Source: Pseudomonas sp. PB106
Lineage (GTDB): Bacteria > Pseudomonadota > Gammaproteobacteria > Pseudomonadales > Pseudomonadaceae
Direction of reading: 5' to 3'
Length of the DNA: 64,000 bases
NCBI RefSeq assembly: GCF_009764645.1
Contig: NZ_RWIM01000125.1
Location: 62,001 to 126,000 of the forward strand
Of the stretch, positions 15,090 through 22,748 are shown in pieces; position 1 is the first letter of the stretch; every line of letters begins with the position of its first letter. The translations under genes and the position numbers were made by a program. The notes under the pieces are model-generated. The model saw only the letters and a program-made list of their open reading frames with translations. It was not told the DNA's origin and made no database searches.

Positions 15090-15959
15090 ATGAATCCCTA
15101 CCTGATCACCGGCCCGGCCCAGATCGGCATCAGCGGTGGTCGCACCAGCGGGCACATGGTCTACAAGATCCTCGAAGCACACGGCGGCACCCTACCGCAT
15201 GATATGCACCTGTTCTTCCAGAACACCGGCAAGGAGCGCGAGGAAACGCTGGTCTTCATCGACCAGATCGCGAAGCGCTGGAACGTGAACATCGTTTGGA
15301 TGGAGTGGTGCCGCGTGTACGGCCAGCCCGATGACGCGCCTTGGTACAAGCTGGTGGACTTCGAAACAGCAAGTCGCGACGGCGAACCATTCACCATGAT
15401 GCTCGAGTATTACGCCGCGTACAGGAAGTCCGAAAAGAACCTGCCACCGGTGCTGCCAAACTTTTCGAACAACATGTGCACCGCATACCTCAAGGTGAAG
15501 ATCGGCGAGAAGCACATGCGTGCCCTCGGATACACCGAATGGGATTGCGTCGTCGGCATCAGGTACGACGAACCGAAGCGCTACCACCGCATGATGGCTG
15601 CCAACGATCGCGGCGGCACCCGGTGGGACAATGTCTGCCCTTCCTACACTGCCGGTGTCACGAAGGAAGATGTTGTCGAGTTCTGGGCGACGCAGCCCTT
15701 CGACCTTGGCATGGACTCCGACTTCGGCAACTGCGATCTGTGCTGGAAGAAGAACGAAGGCAAGCTAATCAAGACCATCATGGATGACCCGGCGCGGGTG
15801 ATCTGGTGGTCAGGCACTGAAGAGCGATTCCGGCAGGTCTTTCGACAGGATCGAGCCGATTACAAGACGATGGGATGGTCTGCCGAGCAACGATCCAGAC
15901 AGACCAACTTCGATTTCGAGTATCTCGCCGAAGACATCGACTGCTTCTGCGGAGACTGA
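15090..15959 (+). CDS. Phage PP-loop (PAPS-reductase-like) protein
   Basis: 289 residues. The PP-loop is ISGGRTSGHM at about residue 14, followed by FQNTGKEREETLVFI, the hallmark of the PAPS reductase/DndC-like group found in phages. Conserved cysteines lie in NNMCTAYLK, NCDLCWKK and DCFCGD, suggesting a metal or iron-sulfur site. PP-loop enzymes adenylate a substrate for sulfur or nitrogen transfer; whether this one modifies DNA, tRNA or a nucleotide is unknown. The start follows GGAG. Confidence 0.8.
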   Translation: MNPYLITGPAQIGISGGRTSGHMVYKILEAHGGTLPHDMHLFFQNTGKEREETLVFIDQIAKRWNVNIVWMEWCRVYGQPDDAPWYKLVDFETASRDGEPFTMMLEYYAAYRKSEKNLPPVLPNFSNNMCTAYLKVKIGEKHMRALGYTEWDCVVGIRYDEPKRYHRMMAANDRGGTRWDNVCPSYTAGVTKEDVVEFWATQPFDLGMDSDFGNCDLCWKKNEGKLIKTIMDDPARVIWWSGTEERFRQVFRQDRADYKTMGWSAEQRSRQTNFDFEYLAEDIDCFCGD

Positions 15960-15960
15960 T

Positions 15961-16389
15961 TCAGCCTTTAAATGCTGATACCAAACCAGTGATCGCACCG
16001 ATCAGCCCAACGGCAATTCCGAACCAATACCCCACTGCCTCTCGTTTGTGTTTCTGTTCGGCCCGAATAGAGTCTCTTACGGTTCGAAGCCCTAACGGCG
16101 TCAAATAGTAGGGCTCATCAGGATGATCGTCCCAGTCCACGCGCGCAAACATTGCTGAGTCAGACTCTTCAGGCATCTGAACCAGAAGTGACTCGGCCTT
16201 CCTTCGGTAGTAGTTCGTTTGTATCGAGGCGCGCCATTGCTCAGAAAGCTCCCATCTGTGGATGTAGTCGGCCATTTCTCCGCTCTCGTAGTATTGCTCA
16301 CTGTCCGGCGGCTCGCTTTTTGAGAGAGATTTAGCTGCTTTTTTCTGTTTGAAAAGCTCGTAACGGTACTGAATGTAGTTCGGCAACAT
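15961..16389 (-). CDS. Hypothetical tail-anchored membrane protein, reversed insert
   Basis: 142 residues. A basic, helical N-terminus (YIQYRYELFKQKKAAKSLSK) is followed by a soluble region with a winged-helix-like stretch (YYLTPLGLRTVRDSIRAEQK) and one C-terminal membrane helix (WFGIAVGLIGAITGLVSAF). Its end meets the end of the PP-loop gene. Similar small proteins occur as accessory genes in Pseudomonas; function unknown. Confidence 0.55.
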   Translation of the reverse strand: MLPNYIQYRYELFKQKKAAKSLSKSEPPDSEQYYESGEMADYIHRWELSEQWRASIQTNYYRRKAESLLVQMPEESDSAMFARVDWDDHPDEPYYLTPLGLRTVRDSIRAEQKHKREAVGYWFGIAVGLIGAITGLVSAFKG

Positions 16390-16442
16390 CCGTTTATTCC
16401 CTAAAAAATTCCCTATCGCAATATACCCGGCGAGGATCCCCT

Positions 16443-17234
16443 ATGTCCGCACAACAGATCGACGAAAAGAAACTCGAGCGCGCGATCCGCAAGATTAAGC
16501 ACTGCCTGGCGCTGGCCCAGAGCGCCAACGAGAACGAAGCCGCTACGGCGTTGCGGCAGGCTCAGGCACTGATGCGCGAGTATCGTCTGACCGAAATGGA
16601 TGTGAAGCTGAGCGACGTCGGTGAAGTCGAGTCGGATCTACACCGCGCCAAGCGTCGGCCGGCATGGGATCAGCAGTTGAGCATCGCCGTAGCAGATGCA
16701 TTCAACTGCACGACACTGCGACGCAGGAAGTGGAGCCCTGCGAAAGAGCAAGTCATCGAATGCGCGACATTCGTCGGCGTTTCTCCCGCCCAGAACATCG
16801 CCCTGTATGCGTATGAGTCCCTGCACAGAAAGCTTACCCAGGTCCGAAAGGAGTACTGCTCAGCAGTCAGGTCTGGAGTCCGGCGCAGTGAGTATTCGGC
16901 AGAAACTGCCGGCGACCACTTCGCACTGGCGTGGGTCTGGGAAGTTCAGTCGAAGCTGAAAGCGCTCGTGCCTCAGGCCGATGAAGACCCGCTCGACCAA
17001 CCCGCCACCGGCCAAGACCTCATTGCGATTCAAGCGCAGGACAAAGTATTGATCAGCGAATACCTCACCAACCTAGACATCAAAGAGTCCCGGAAAAGCA
17101 AGGGCGTCGAGTTGGATATGAATGCACAGATCGCCGGCATGCTCGCCGGTCAAAAGGTAGAGCTGCACGCCGGCATCGCACGCGGCGGCGACGCTCCTGT
17201 GCTATCGCAACCGGCTTTAGATCCACAGCTGTAG
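16443..17234 (+). CDS. DUF2786-domain phage protein
   Basis: 263 residues. The N-terminal 50 residues (KLERAIRKIKHCLALAQSAN, then EAATALRQAQALMREYRLTE) are a clear DUF2786 domain, and the middle (SIAVADAFNC, then FVGVSPAQNIALYAYESLHR) is the domain usually fused to it in phages. No catalytic residues are evident. It is in the rightward early operon, after the PP-loop gene. Confidence 0.75.
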   Translation: MSAQQIDEKKLERAIRKIKHCLALAQSANENEAATALRQAQALMREYRLTEMDVKLSDVGEVESDLHRAKRRPAWDQQLSIAVADAFNCTTLRRRKWSPAKEQVIECATFVGVSPAQNIALYAYESLHRKLTQVRKEYCSAVRSGVRRSEYSAETAGDHFALAWVWEVQSKLKALVPQADEDPLDQPATGQDLIAIQAQDKVLISEYLTNLDIKESRKSKGVELDMNAQIAGMLAGQKVELHAGIARGGDAPVLSQPALDPQL

Positions 17235-17337
17235 CGACGCAATCCAGTATCCGGTAAAAAACTCTGATGATCGCCAAAGAGAAGGTTTACAGCTTCCCTT
17301 ACTCAATAACTCCAACTTGTAATGAGAAAGCAATCGA

Positions 17338-18204
17338 TTACATAGCGGCCTGCGCCTTCGCATTTAAGGGTCTTCTCGTGTAATAATTAAAGAGCAACCC
17401 GGAAGGATAAAACTCTCTTTTAATAACTTTGCCCGGCACATACTTTTTAACTCCTTTCGCCAACCCCCTAACTGCAAACGCACTACTTAAAAACAGCACC
17501 AATTCGCAAGGCTCCATTGCATCGACCATTATTGAGAAATAGTATTTCTTTCTAGAAAATTTTAAACTTGAGCCATCAACAAAATGATAAACCTTCCAAG
17601 CTCTTGCCATTGTCTTCGACAATTTGTCTTTTACAAACACTTCCTTTATGTGCTTTTTCACATTTCTAATCTGATTCCGCAGTTCAGCCTCATCAAACTC
17701 TATTCGTTTTTTCCTGATATCCTGAAGCATTCGAAGACCAACTGAGAGCTTGTCCTTCTCAGTATGAATTCTAAGATTAACTTCAGCGATGCTTTCATAA
17801 CGTTCCAGCAATTTATAAAAGGTAGACTCAAAACGCTCTTCTTCCATAAGTCGCTGCTGCTCAAGCATTATGACTGATGTTTTTCTAGCCTCGTCAGTCT
17901 GAATCAAGGTCGTTCTTAATAAAACTATTAACGCAACAAAACTGAGCACCGGATTAGTTAACCCACCAACAAAATCTCCTACCTGACCTAAGTTATTGCC
18001 AATCTCAAATCTATCGTCAACAAAAACATAGAACATAAACAAAATAAAACTTGCAAACCCGAGCGCACTACCTCCTATCAAAAACTGACTATAGGGTTGA
18101 AAACCCTCAACGTCTTTTTTTTTCGTCAAGCTATAGAAATAGAGTGCTATCGATGCAGTAAAAATCTGAAGAACGATTAAAGCTATTAAGGCCAACATGT
18201 ACAT
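17338..18204 (-). CDS. Putative AbiC-type phage abortive infection membrane protein
   Basis: 288 residues from the ATG at 18204 (GGAAGG upstream; a longer in-frame extension to 18408 runs antisense through other sequence). Two N-terminal membrane segments (LALIALIVLQIFTASIALYF and GFASFILFMFYVFV) are followed by VGDFVGGLTNPVLSFVALIV and a cytoplasmic coiled region with EEERFESTFYKLLERYESIA. That is the signature of the putative phage abortive infection (putAbiC) family. It is AT-rich and reversed, and lies against a truncated methyltransferase gene. Host defence against superinfecting phage is the likely role, by family. Confidence 0.72.
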   Translation of the reverse strand: MYMLALIALIVLQIFTASIALYFYSLTKKKDVEGFQPYSQFLIGGSALGFASFILFMFYVFVDDRFEIGNNLGQVGDFVGGLTNPVLSFVALIVLLRTTLIQTDEARKTSVIMLEQQRLMEEERFESTFYKLLERYESIAEVNLRIHTEKDKLSVGLRMLQDIRKKRIEFDEAELRNQIRNVKKHIKEVFVKDKLSKTMARAWKVYHFVDGSSLKFSRKKYYFSIMVDAMEPCELVLFLSSAFAVRGLAKGVKKYVPGKVIKREFYPSGLLFNYYTRRPLNAKAQAAM

Positions 18205-18221
18205 TCGGTCAGTTCCTTCCA

Positions 18222-18861
18222 ATGGGCGCACACATGATAGTCCTTGTCTATCGACTTTCCAATTCCATATTGCCACTAGGGCTCTACGATCCCACATCGA
18301 TCTATCAATCCCGCGCCAACCAGCGGCTGAGCAGTGCCTATCTGGTGAAGTACTACGGCAACAAGAAAGACGGCATCCCGCCGAAAGAGCCGATGCAAAA
18401 GTTACCAACGATAGATCGCGAGACAGAGGTCGAGACAGAGCGGGTGCGCGACACGCTGACGCCTGAGCAGATGGAAGGAGCGCGCCGCTGGGCTGCGTTC
18501 ATGCACAAATATCTGCCGGAGCACTTCAAAGACCCGGCTGAAATAGTGAAGGTTGTCGGCTATGTGCTGATCAATATCACGCTACGCATGCTGCAACCGC
18601 CTGAATTGAAGGCCGCGCAAGGCTTCGACAAAGACTACATCATCCACCGCGGGCTGTTCGTCGACCCGGTCATTAGCGCCGAGGAATGGCGCGACATTAA
18701 CAAAACTGACCAGGTGCGGCTGATCGGCAACAGCGTGTCCAGATGAGGCGGAGGCACTTGTAGCAGCAAACGCCGCAGACATCATTGAGCTTTATCAGCG
18801 CTTAGCAGCTCAAGTAAGTAAGTTTAAAATTCAATTTAAAAACGGAAGCTTCCTCACATAA
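18222..18861 (+). pseudogene. C-terminal remnant of a phage cytosine-5 DNA methyltransferase
   Basis: From about 18,306 the frame reads LSSAYLVKYYGNKKDG, then LRMLQPPELKAAQGF and QVRLIGNSV, matching the C-terminal motifs of phage m5C methyltransferases. The frame stops at 18746. A +1 frame from 18736 continues it as CPDEAEALVAANAADIIELY to a stop at 18861, completing the motif as GNSVCP, so two bases appear to have been lost in a GTGT run. The catalytic N-terminal part (PCQ and ENV motifs) is absent; the reversed AbiC-like gene lies where it should be. No activity is expected. Confidence 0.75.
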
Positions 18862-19526
18862 TAGCTGTAACCATAACCCTCCTCATGATAACTGACAGCA
18901 ATAAACTTTTGCGAGTTGGACGCGCCGCTTCTTGTTTTGTACTCAACTACAACCTCAAAATCTTCCCACTCATGAAGATCGTCAAACCGTATCGAACAAG
19001 AGGCCCCGGTTATTAGTGGGTCAGCGATTCTTTCACTACTTTCAGTGGCGGTTAACTTTATGAGTACTGACTCACAGTAGCCTCCAGTATTATTGATAAT
19101 TAAGGAAACACAAAACTCCCCTTCCTGCCAATCCGCACTCGAAACCTGCAAATGCAGCAGAGGTTCAAGTGATCTCTCATAGTTTTGTAGAGTTACTTTT
19201 TGTGATGCAACCATTTCGCATTGTTGGGCAACGGAGTTTTTCAGTTCCTCAGTCTGCATGCGCAGCGCTTCGGAACTCAGCTTCAGTTCACGTCCCTGCT
19301 GGATGTATCCGAGTACCAACCACAAAAACGCCACGGGCCCAAACGCTCCAGCTGCGAAATCTCCAAGCTCATTCAATTTCAAGGAAATAAGTTCATCAAA
19401 TTTTGCCCCCATGATGAGAAAGGCACCGCCGATATAAAACGCCGTGACGTGAGCTGCCCACCATTCCAAGCTTCGCCCACGCCACAATTGAGCCTGATCT
19501 ATCCAATACGTGCTTAAGCGATTCAA
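18831..19526 (-). CDS. Two-pass membrane protein with GDF motif, reversed insert
   Basis: 231 residues from a TTG at 19526 with AGGAGA six bases upstream; no ATG is placed better. Membrane segments are WWAAHVTAFYIGGAFLIMG and FGPVAFLWLVLGYIQQG, with LNELGDFAAGAFGPVAFLW between. A coiled region (LSSEALRMQTEELKNSVAQQ) and a C-terminal beta-rich domain of about 100 residues follow. The membrane layout and the GDF-A/V-GG/A motif resemble the adjacent AbiC-like protein, though the C-termini differ. Family function is unknown; an anti-phage role is inferred from context. Confidence 0.6.
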   Translation of the reverse strand: MNRLSTYWIDQAQLWRGRSLEWWAAHVTAFYIGGAFLIMGAKFDELISLKLNELGDFAAGAFGPVAFLWLVLGYIQQGRELKLSSEALRMQTEELKNSVAQQCEMVASQKVTLQNYERSLEPLLHLQVSSADWQEGEFCVSLIINNTGGYCESVLIKLTATESSERIADPLITGASCSIRFDDLHEWEDFEVVVEYKTRSGASNSQKFIAVSYHEEGYGYSYYVRKLPFLN

Positions 19527-19646
19527 TGAATTCTCCTTGTAAGGGTTTATAACGACACTCTAGCAAAGAATATTCGCTAAAAAGCCTGCGCAGCCAAATT
19601 ACCCTCCCCCTTCAAAGTCAGCCGCTATAGCGGCAAGGACGAAGTC

Positions 19647-19961
19647 ATGTCTGAAGAAAACCAAGTTCCTGAATTCGAACACAACGGCAGTCAGCCGGCC
19701 CGCCCTATCCTGCTTTGCTTCCAAGTCGGCGATTGCGACTGGGTTGCTGCCCGCGATGAAGACGAAGCACGCCGCGTGCTCGCCGAAATGAACGGCGATG
19801 ACCCATCCAAATATGCGGACTGGGATGTCGAACTGACCAGCGAAGCGTTCCTCGATAAGCAGTGGGTCGACGAAGAACCACCCCACCCAGAGTGCGGTTG
19901 TCTTCGTCAGTGGCTGGAAGAGGCAACCGAACCTTCCTACCTGATTGGCACGGAGGGCTGA
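19647..19961 (+). CDS. Hypothetical phage protein
   Basis: 104 residues, acidic. It has a small beta-alpha unit (ILLCFQVGDCDWVAARDEDE) that could be a HEPN- or antitoxin-sized fold, but I cannot assign a family. It resumes the plus-strand operon after the reversed inserts. Confidence 0.55.
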   Translation: MSEENQVPEFEHNGSQPARPILLCFQVGDCDWVAARDEDEARRVLAEMNGDDPSKYADWDVELTSEAFLDKQWVDEEPPHPECGCLRQWLEEATEPSYLIGTEG

Positions 19962-19964
19962 GCC

Positions 19965-20021
19965 ATGATCCTCGCCCCGCTCTACATGGCCTACCTCATC
20001 TACAAGGGGCCGTGGCGATGA
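19965..20021 (+). CDS. Possible 18-residue peptide
   Basis: The frame MILAPLYMAYLIYKGPWR runs from 19965 to 20021, starting two bases after the previous stop codon and overlapping the next start by four bases. It is mostly hydrophobic. Support is spacing only; it may serve to couple translation between the two larger genes. Confidence 0.35.
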   Translation: MILAPLYMAYLIYKGPWR

Positions 20022-20473
20022 GTGCACCGATTGAACCGCAGGATTACCTGTACGGCGTCAAGGTCGTGCAGATCGAGGATATCCGGGTTGCCCGCGGCCT
20101 CACTCGCCGACCTTCATCTTCATGTACCCACAGGAAGATGGTCTACGACCACAACGAGCGCCGCATCTGGTGCAGCGACTGCGAAAGTGAGGTCGAAGCG
20201 TTCGATGCCTTTCTCCACCTGGTGGAGAAGTTCAGCGCCGCAACAAGCCGGATCAATCGCCGCGCCGCAGAACTGGCCGAGGCGGAAAAATTCCAGATCC
20301 GCAGTCGCGCCACCAAGGTGATGGACGAAGCCTGGCGCAGCACGAAGATGGCGCCGCTCTGCCCTCCCTGCAATACCGCGATCCTCCCCGAGGACGTTGC
20401 CGGCGGCGTGGCAAGCACCTCGAAAGCATTGGTTGCCGCTGCGCGTAAACGCCAGCAGCCGAACAAGCCTTAA
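20018..20473 (+). CDS. Phage zinc-ribbon protein
   Basis: 151 residues. A zinc-binding pattern, C-T-H-R-K about residue 36 and WCSDCESEVEAFDAF about residue 52, is typical of a family of early phage proteins found with DUF4224 integrase modules. A second CPPC lies near residue 115. The centre is helical. It overlaps the 18-residue frame upstream. Confidence 0.6.
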   Translation: MSAPIEPQDYLYGVKVVQIEDIRVARGLTRRPSSSCTHRKMVYDHNERRIWCSDCESEVEAFDAFLHLVEKFSAATSRINRRAAELAEAEKFQIRSRATKVMDEAWRSTKMAPLCPPCNTAILPEDVAGGVASTSKALVAAARKRQQPNKP

Positions 20474-20525
20474 CCCCTCCCCCAACTCAACAGCCTGCCG
20501 GTGTACGGCGGACGAGGAACTCTGC

Positions 20526-20849
20526 ATGCCGAAAATAATGCGATCGGTCTCAGATCCAGGCGCGGAACGCGGTTTCCGAGTTGAGCCTGCAACATATGAA
20601 CAGGCCGAAGCGGCAGCAGGGTTCAGGCTTGATCGTCGGCGCAAGTACTGGATCACCGAAGACGGCGATGTCGAGGAAGAAGGCGTTGTGACCCTTTCCT
20701 GTAGCGGGTGCAGTTGCGGATGTGAGGGTGGCTGCAGTTGCGACCCATCGTCCGGATGCAGCGAGTGCGGCTACACGGGCAGGCGGCGTTTTCACTTCGG
20801 GTACCCCGCTCAATCCCCTGAACAGCGAAAAGAACTTCGAAACCTTTAA
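20526..20849 (+). CDS. Cysteine-rich hypothetical phage protein
   Basis: 107 residues from the ATG at 20526 (GAGGA upstream). The striking part is CSGCSCGCEGGCSCDPSSGC followed by SECGYTG: eleven cysteines within about 28 residues, with a Cys-Gly spacing suited to metal binding. The N-terminal half is soluble (YEQAEAAAGFRLDRRRKYWI). No known family. Confidence 0.55.
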   Translation: MPKIMRSVSDPGAERGFRVEPATYEQAEAAAGFRLDRRRKYWITEDGDVEEEGVVTLSCSGCSCGCEGGCSCDPSSGCSECGYTGRRRFHFGYPAQSPEQRKELRNL

Positions 20850-20886
20850 CCACCTTCTGCCGCCACGCGCGGCATGGAGCATCACA

Positions 20887-21093
20887 ATGACCATCCAGTT
20901 TCTGTCACACGAGGAGGTTTGCGAGCTCACCGGCGCGCGGACCAAGGCAGGTCAGATCCTCAACCTGAAAAAGAATGGCGTTCGCCATACGATTAAAGTG
21001 AACGGCTGGCCGAGTGTCACCGCGATGGCGGTCACCGCCGTCGGCGCATTTGAATCAGAAAAGCCCGTCTGGAAATCACGTAAGGCCAGCTGA
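20887..21093 (+). CDS. DUF4224 protein, probable excisionase-like partner of integrase
   Basis: 68 residues from the ATG at 20887. FLSHEEVCELTGARTKAGQI and LNLKKNGVRHTIKVNGWPSV define DUF4224, a short winged-helix-like domain nearly always encoded directly before a tyrosine integrase. The integrase start follows one base after its stop. An excisionase or directionality role is inferred from this position and size. Confidence 0.8.
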   Translation: MTIQFLSHEEVCELTGARTKAGQILNLKKNGVRHTIKVNGWPSVTAMAVTAVGAFESEKPVWKSRKAS

Positions 21094-21094
21094 C

Positions 21095-22126
21095 ATGGGA
21101 AGACGACCAAGTAAACCCGGCTCGATCGCCAGGCTGCGGGAACGCAAGAAAGCCAGCGGCCGGGTGTTCTACTACTACGATACGGGCGGAAAAGACCGAA
21201 AGGAAATTCCCCTGGGCAGCGACTACGGCTTGGCGATCATGGAATACGCGAAGCTAGAGCGTGATCGCACCGCAACCGATCTGGTCGCCAAGGTCATCAC
21301 GTTTCGCTACGTCGCCGAAAAATACATGGTCGACATCGTCCCAACCAAAGGAACAGCCACCCAGGCTGACAACAAGCGCGAGCTGAAAAACCTGATCGCT
21401 TTCTTTGACGATCCACCGGCACCGCTGGAAACGATCGAGCCATTGCACGTTCGCCAATACCTCACTTGGCGCAAGTCCGCGCCAGTGCGCGCGAACCGCG
21501 AAAAGGCTCTGCTCAGCGCAATCTGGAATTACGCCCGGGATAAGGGCTACACATCGCTTGCCAATCCATGCGCGGGCATCAAGGGCAACAAAGAGACCGG
21601 CCGGGACACATATGTCGAAGATGCGCTGTTCAAGCGCGTGCACGACAAGGCGGACGCGGGCCTACAAGACGCAATGGACCTCGCCTATCTGACTGGCCAA
21701 CGGGTGACCGACACCCGGCTGATGGATGAGCGCGACGTGCGCGACGGGCAGATCTGGGTGCTTCAAGGCAAAACGAAGGCAAAGCGTCGGATTGAAATAA
21801 CAGGCGAGCTGAAGGTTTTGATTGATCGAATCATGTCCCGGAAGTCAGAACATAAGGTCCGCTCGACGCGGCTGATCGTTACAGAGGACGGCACACCAAT
21901 GACGGTGGCGATGTTGCGCAGGAGGTTTGACTTGGCCAGGGAAGCGGCCGGGGTGGAGAAATCTGAATTTCAGATGCGGGATTTACGCGCCAAGGCAGGT
22001 ACTGACAAGGCCGAATCCAGCGGTGACATCATGCAGGCCAGAGATCAACTCGGGCATACTACCGTGGTGATGACTGAGCAATACATACGCAATCGCATGG
22101 GCAAGAAAGTTACTCCCACCAAGTGA
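21095..22126 (+). CDS. int: Prophage tyrosine integrase
   Basis: 343 residues. An N-terminal arm-binding part (MGRRPSKPGSIARLRERKKA) is followed by a SAM-like core-binding domain (about 70-155) and a catalytic domain. Catalytic residues seen are Arg in LTGQRVTDTRL, a Lys in GKTKAKRRIEI, Arg in MRDLRAKAG, His in LGHTTVVMTEQY and the nucleophile Tyr in EQYIR. The usual first His of HxxR is replaced (RDLR), as in other integrases of this subfamily. It ends 83 bases from the 3' end of tRNA-Leu, the expected attachment site. Confidence 0.92.
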   Translation: MGRRPSKPGSIARLRERKKASGRVFYYYDTGGKDRKEIPLGSDYGLAIMEYAKLERDRTATDLVAKVITFRYVAEKYMVDIVPTKGTATQADNKRELKNLIAFFDDPPAPLETIEPLHVRQYLTWRKSAPVRANREKALLSAIWNYARDKGYTSLANPCAGIKGNKETGRDTYVEDALFKRVHDKADAGLQDAMDLAYLTGQRVTDTRLMDERDVRDGQIWVLQGKTKAKRRIEITGELKVLIDRIMSRKSEHKVRSTRLIVTEDGTPMTVAMLRRRFDLAREAAGVEKSEFQMRDLRAKAGTDKAESSGDIMQARDQLGHTTVVMTEQYIRNRMGKKVTPTK

Positions 22127-22129
22127 ATT

Positions 22130-22156
22130 GCGGACCAACATCAAAATAGCGGACCA
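22130..22156. repeat. Direct repeat after integrase, possible arm-type integrase sites
   Basis: GCGGACCA occurs at 22130-22137 and again at 22149-22156, 19 bases apart, between the integrase stop and the tRNA. Integrase arm-binding sites often are short direct repeats in this position. Confidence 0.45.
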
Positions 22157-22164
22157 GAAACAAA

Positions 22165-22200
22165 CAAGGGTTTGCATCAGCTTTCGCTCGCAAACCCTTG
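22165..22200 (-). terminator. Terminator downstream of tRNA-Leu
   Basis: CAAGGGTTTGC (22165-22175) and GCAAACCCTTG (22190-22200) form an 11-base perfect stem. On the minus strand it is followed by TTTGTTT, so it should end the tRNA-Leu transcript; it may also stop integrase transcription from the other side. Confidence 0.7.
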
Positions 22201-22260
22201 ATTTAAGATGGTGCCCGAAGCCGGAATCGAACCGGCACGCCCTTACGAGCGGGGGATTTT
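22200..22260. other. Presumed attachment site (prophage/chromosome junction)
   Basis: The integrase gene lies immediately beside the 3' half of tRNA-Leu, the standard target of tyrosine integrases. The core repeat should be a stretch of the tRNA 3' end that recurs at the prophage's far end, which lies outside this window, so exact limits cannot be set. Confidence 0.6.
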
Positions 22261-22295
22261 AAGTCCCATGCGTCTACCAGTTTCGCCATTCGGGC
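22209..22295 (-). tRNA. tRNA-Leu (TAA)
   Basis: 87 bases ending with encoded CCA (22209-22211). The acceptor stem GCCCGAA pairs with TTCGGGC. The anticodon loop is CTTAAAA with anticodon TAA, and a long variable arm typical of Leu is present, followed by GGTTCGATTCC in the T arm. Its 3' end faces the prophage. Confidence 0.95.
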
Positions 22296-22442
22296 GGTAG
22301 CGCGGTGTAGCTTTCCATTCAACTGCCAAGTCGCGACTTTCACAGGATGCGCGCTGAGCAGCCGAGCGGGAAATATATACATCACTTCCCGGTGAAGCAA
22401 GTTCGCAATCGCCGTTTTTCAAGACTAAATCTTGCAGCGAAC

Positions 22443-22484
22443 TGCAAATAAAAAAGCTCCGTAAATCATGGATCTACGGAGCTT
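22443..22484 (-). terminator. Terminator downstream of tRNA-Cys
   Basis: TACGGAGCTT (22475-22484) and AAGCTCCGTA (22454-22463) form a 10-base stem. On the minus strand the stem is followed by a T-run (bases 22455-22450 and beyond). It lies right after tRNA-Cys and separates it from tRNA-Leu. Confidence 0.85.
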
Positions 22485-22492
22485 GTTTATAG

Positions 22493-22566
22493 TGGAGGCC
22501 GAGGTCGGAATCGAACCGGCGTAGGTGGATTTGCAATCCACTGCATAACCATTTTGCTACTCGGCC
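22493..22566 (-). tRNA. tRNA-Cys (GCA)
   Basis: 74 bases with encoded CCA. The anticodon stem-loop GGATTGCAAATCC carries anticodon GCA, the acceptor stem GGCCGAG pairs with CTCGGCC, and the T arm has GGTTCGATTCC. It lies downstream of tRNA-Gly and pgsA on the same strand. Confidence 0.95.
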
Positions 22567-22612
22567 TCAAAGCATTTGCTGTCAGTAGCACAACAACAAA
22601 CACATACAAACT

Positions 22613-22688
<76 letters not shown>

Positions 22689-22748
22689 TTGGTGATGCGC
22701 ATTCTATAGAATTAAGAAGCTCCGTCAACCCCTTGATTCAAAAAAGTT

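Larger units (their letters stand above)
1..22208. mobile_element. Lambda-like prophage, early regions and integrase end (left end outside window)
   Basis: Visible parts are a CI/Cro immunity region with operators, a leftward replication operon ending in ninB, a rightward recombination operon, and an integrase whose gene ends 83 bases before the 3' end of tRNA-Leu. Gene order matches the lambda early regions: replication genes on the Cro side, recombination and integration genes on the other. No terminase, capsid, tail or lysis genes are seen, so these should lie to the left. The right boundary is inferred from the tRNA, and the left attachment site is not in the window. Confidence 0.93.

Noticed and set aside
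17267..17380. Short plus-strand frame after the DUF2786 gene as methyltransferase N-terminus
   Set aside because: No methyltransferase motif (no PCQ or ENV); too short, and it runs into the reversed AbiC-like gene.
21095..22126. Integrase judged inactive because the usual HxxR histidine is absent
   Set aside because: RDLR in place of HxLR is found in this integrase subfamily; all other catalytic residues are present.
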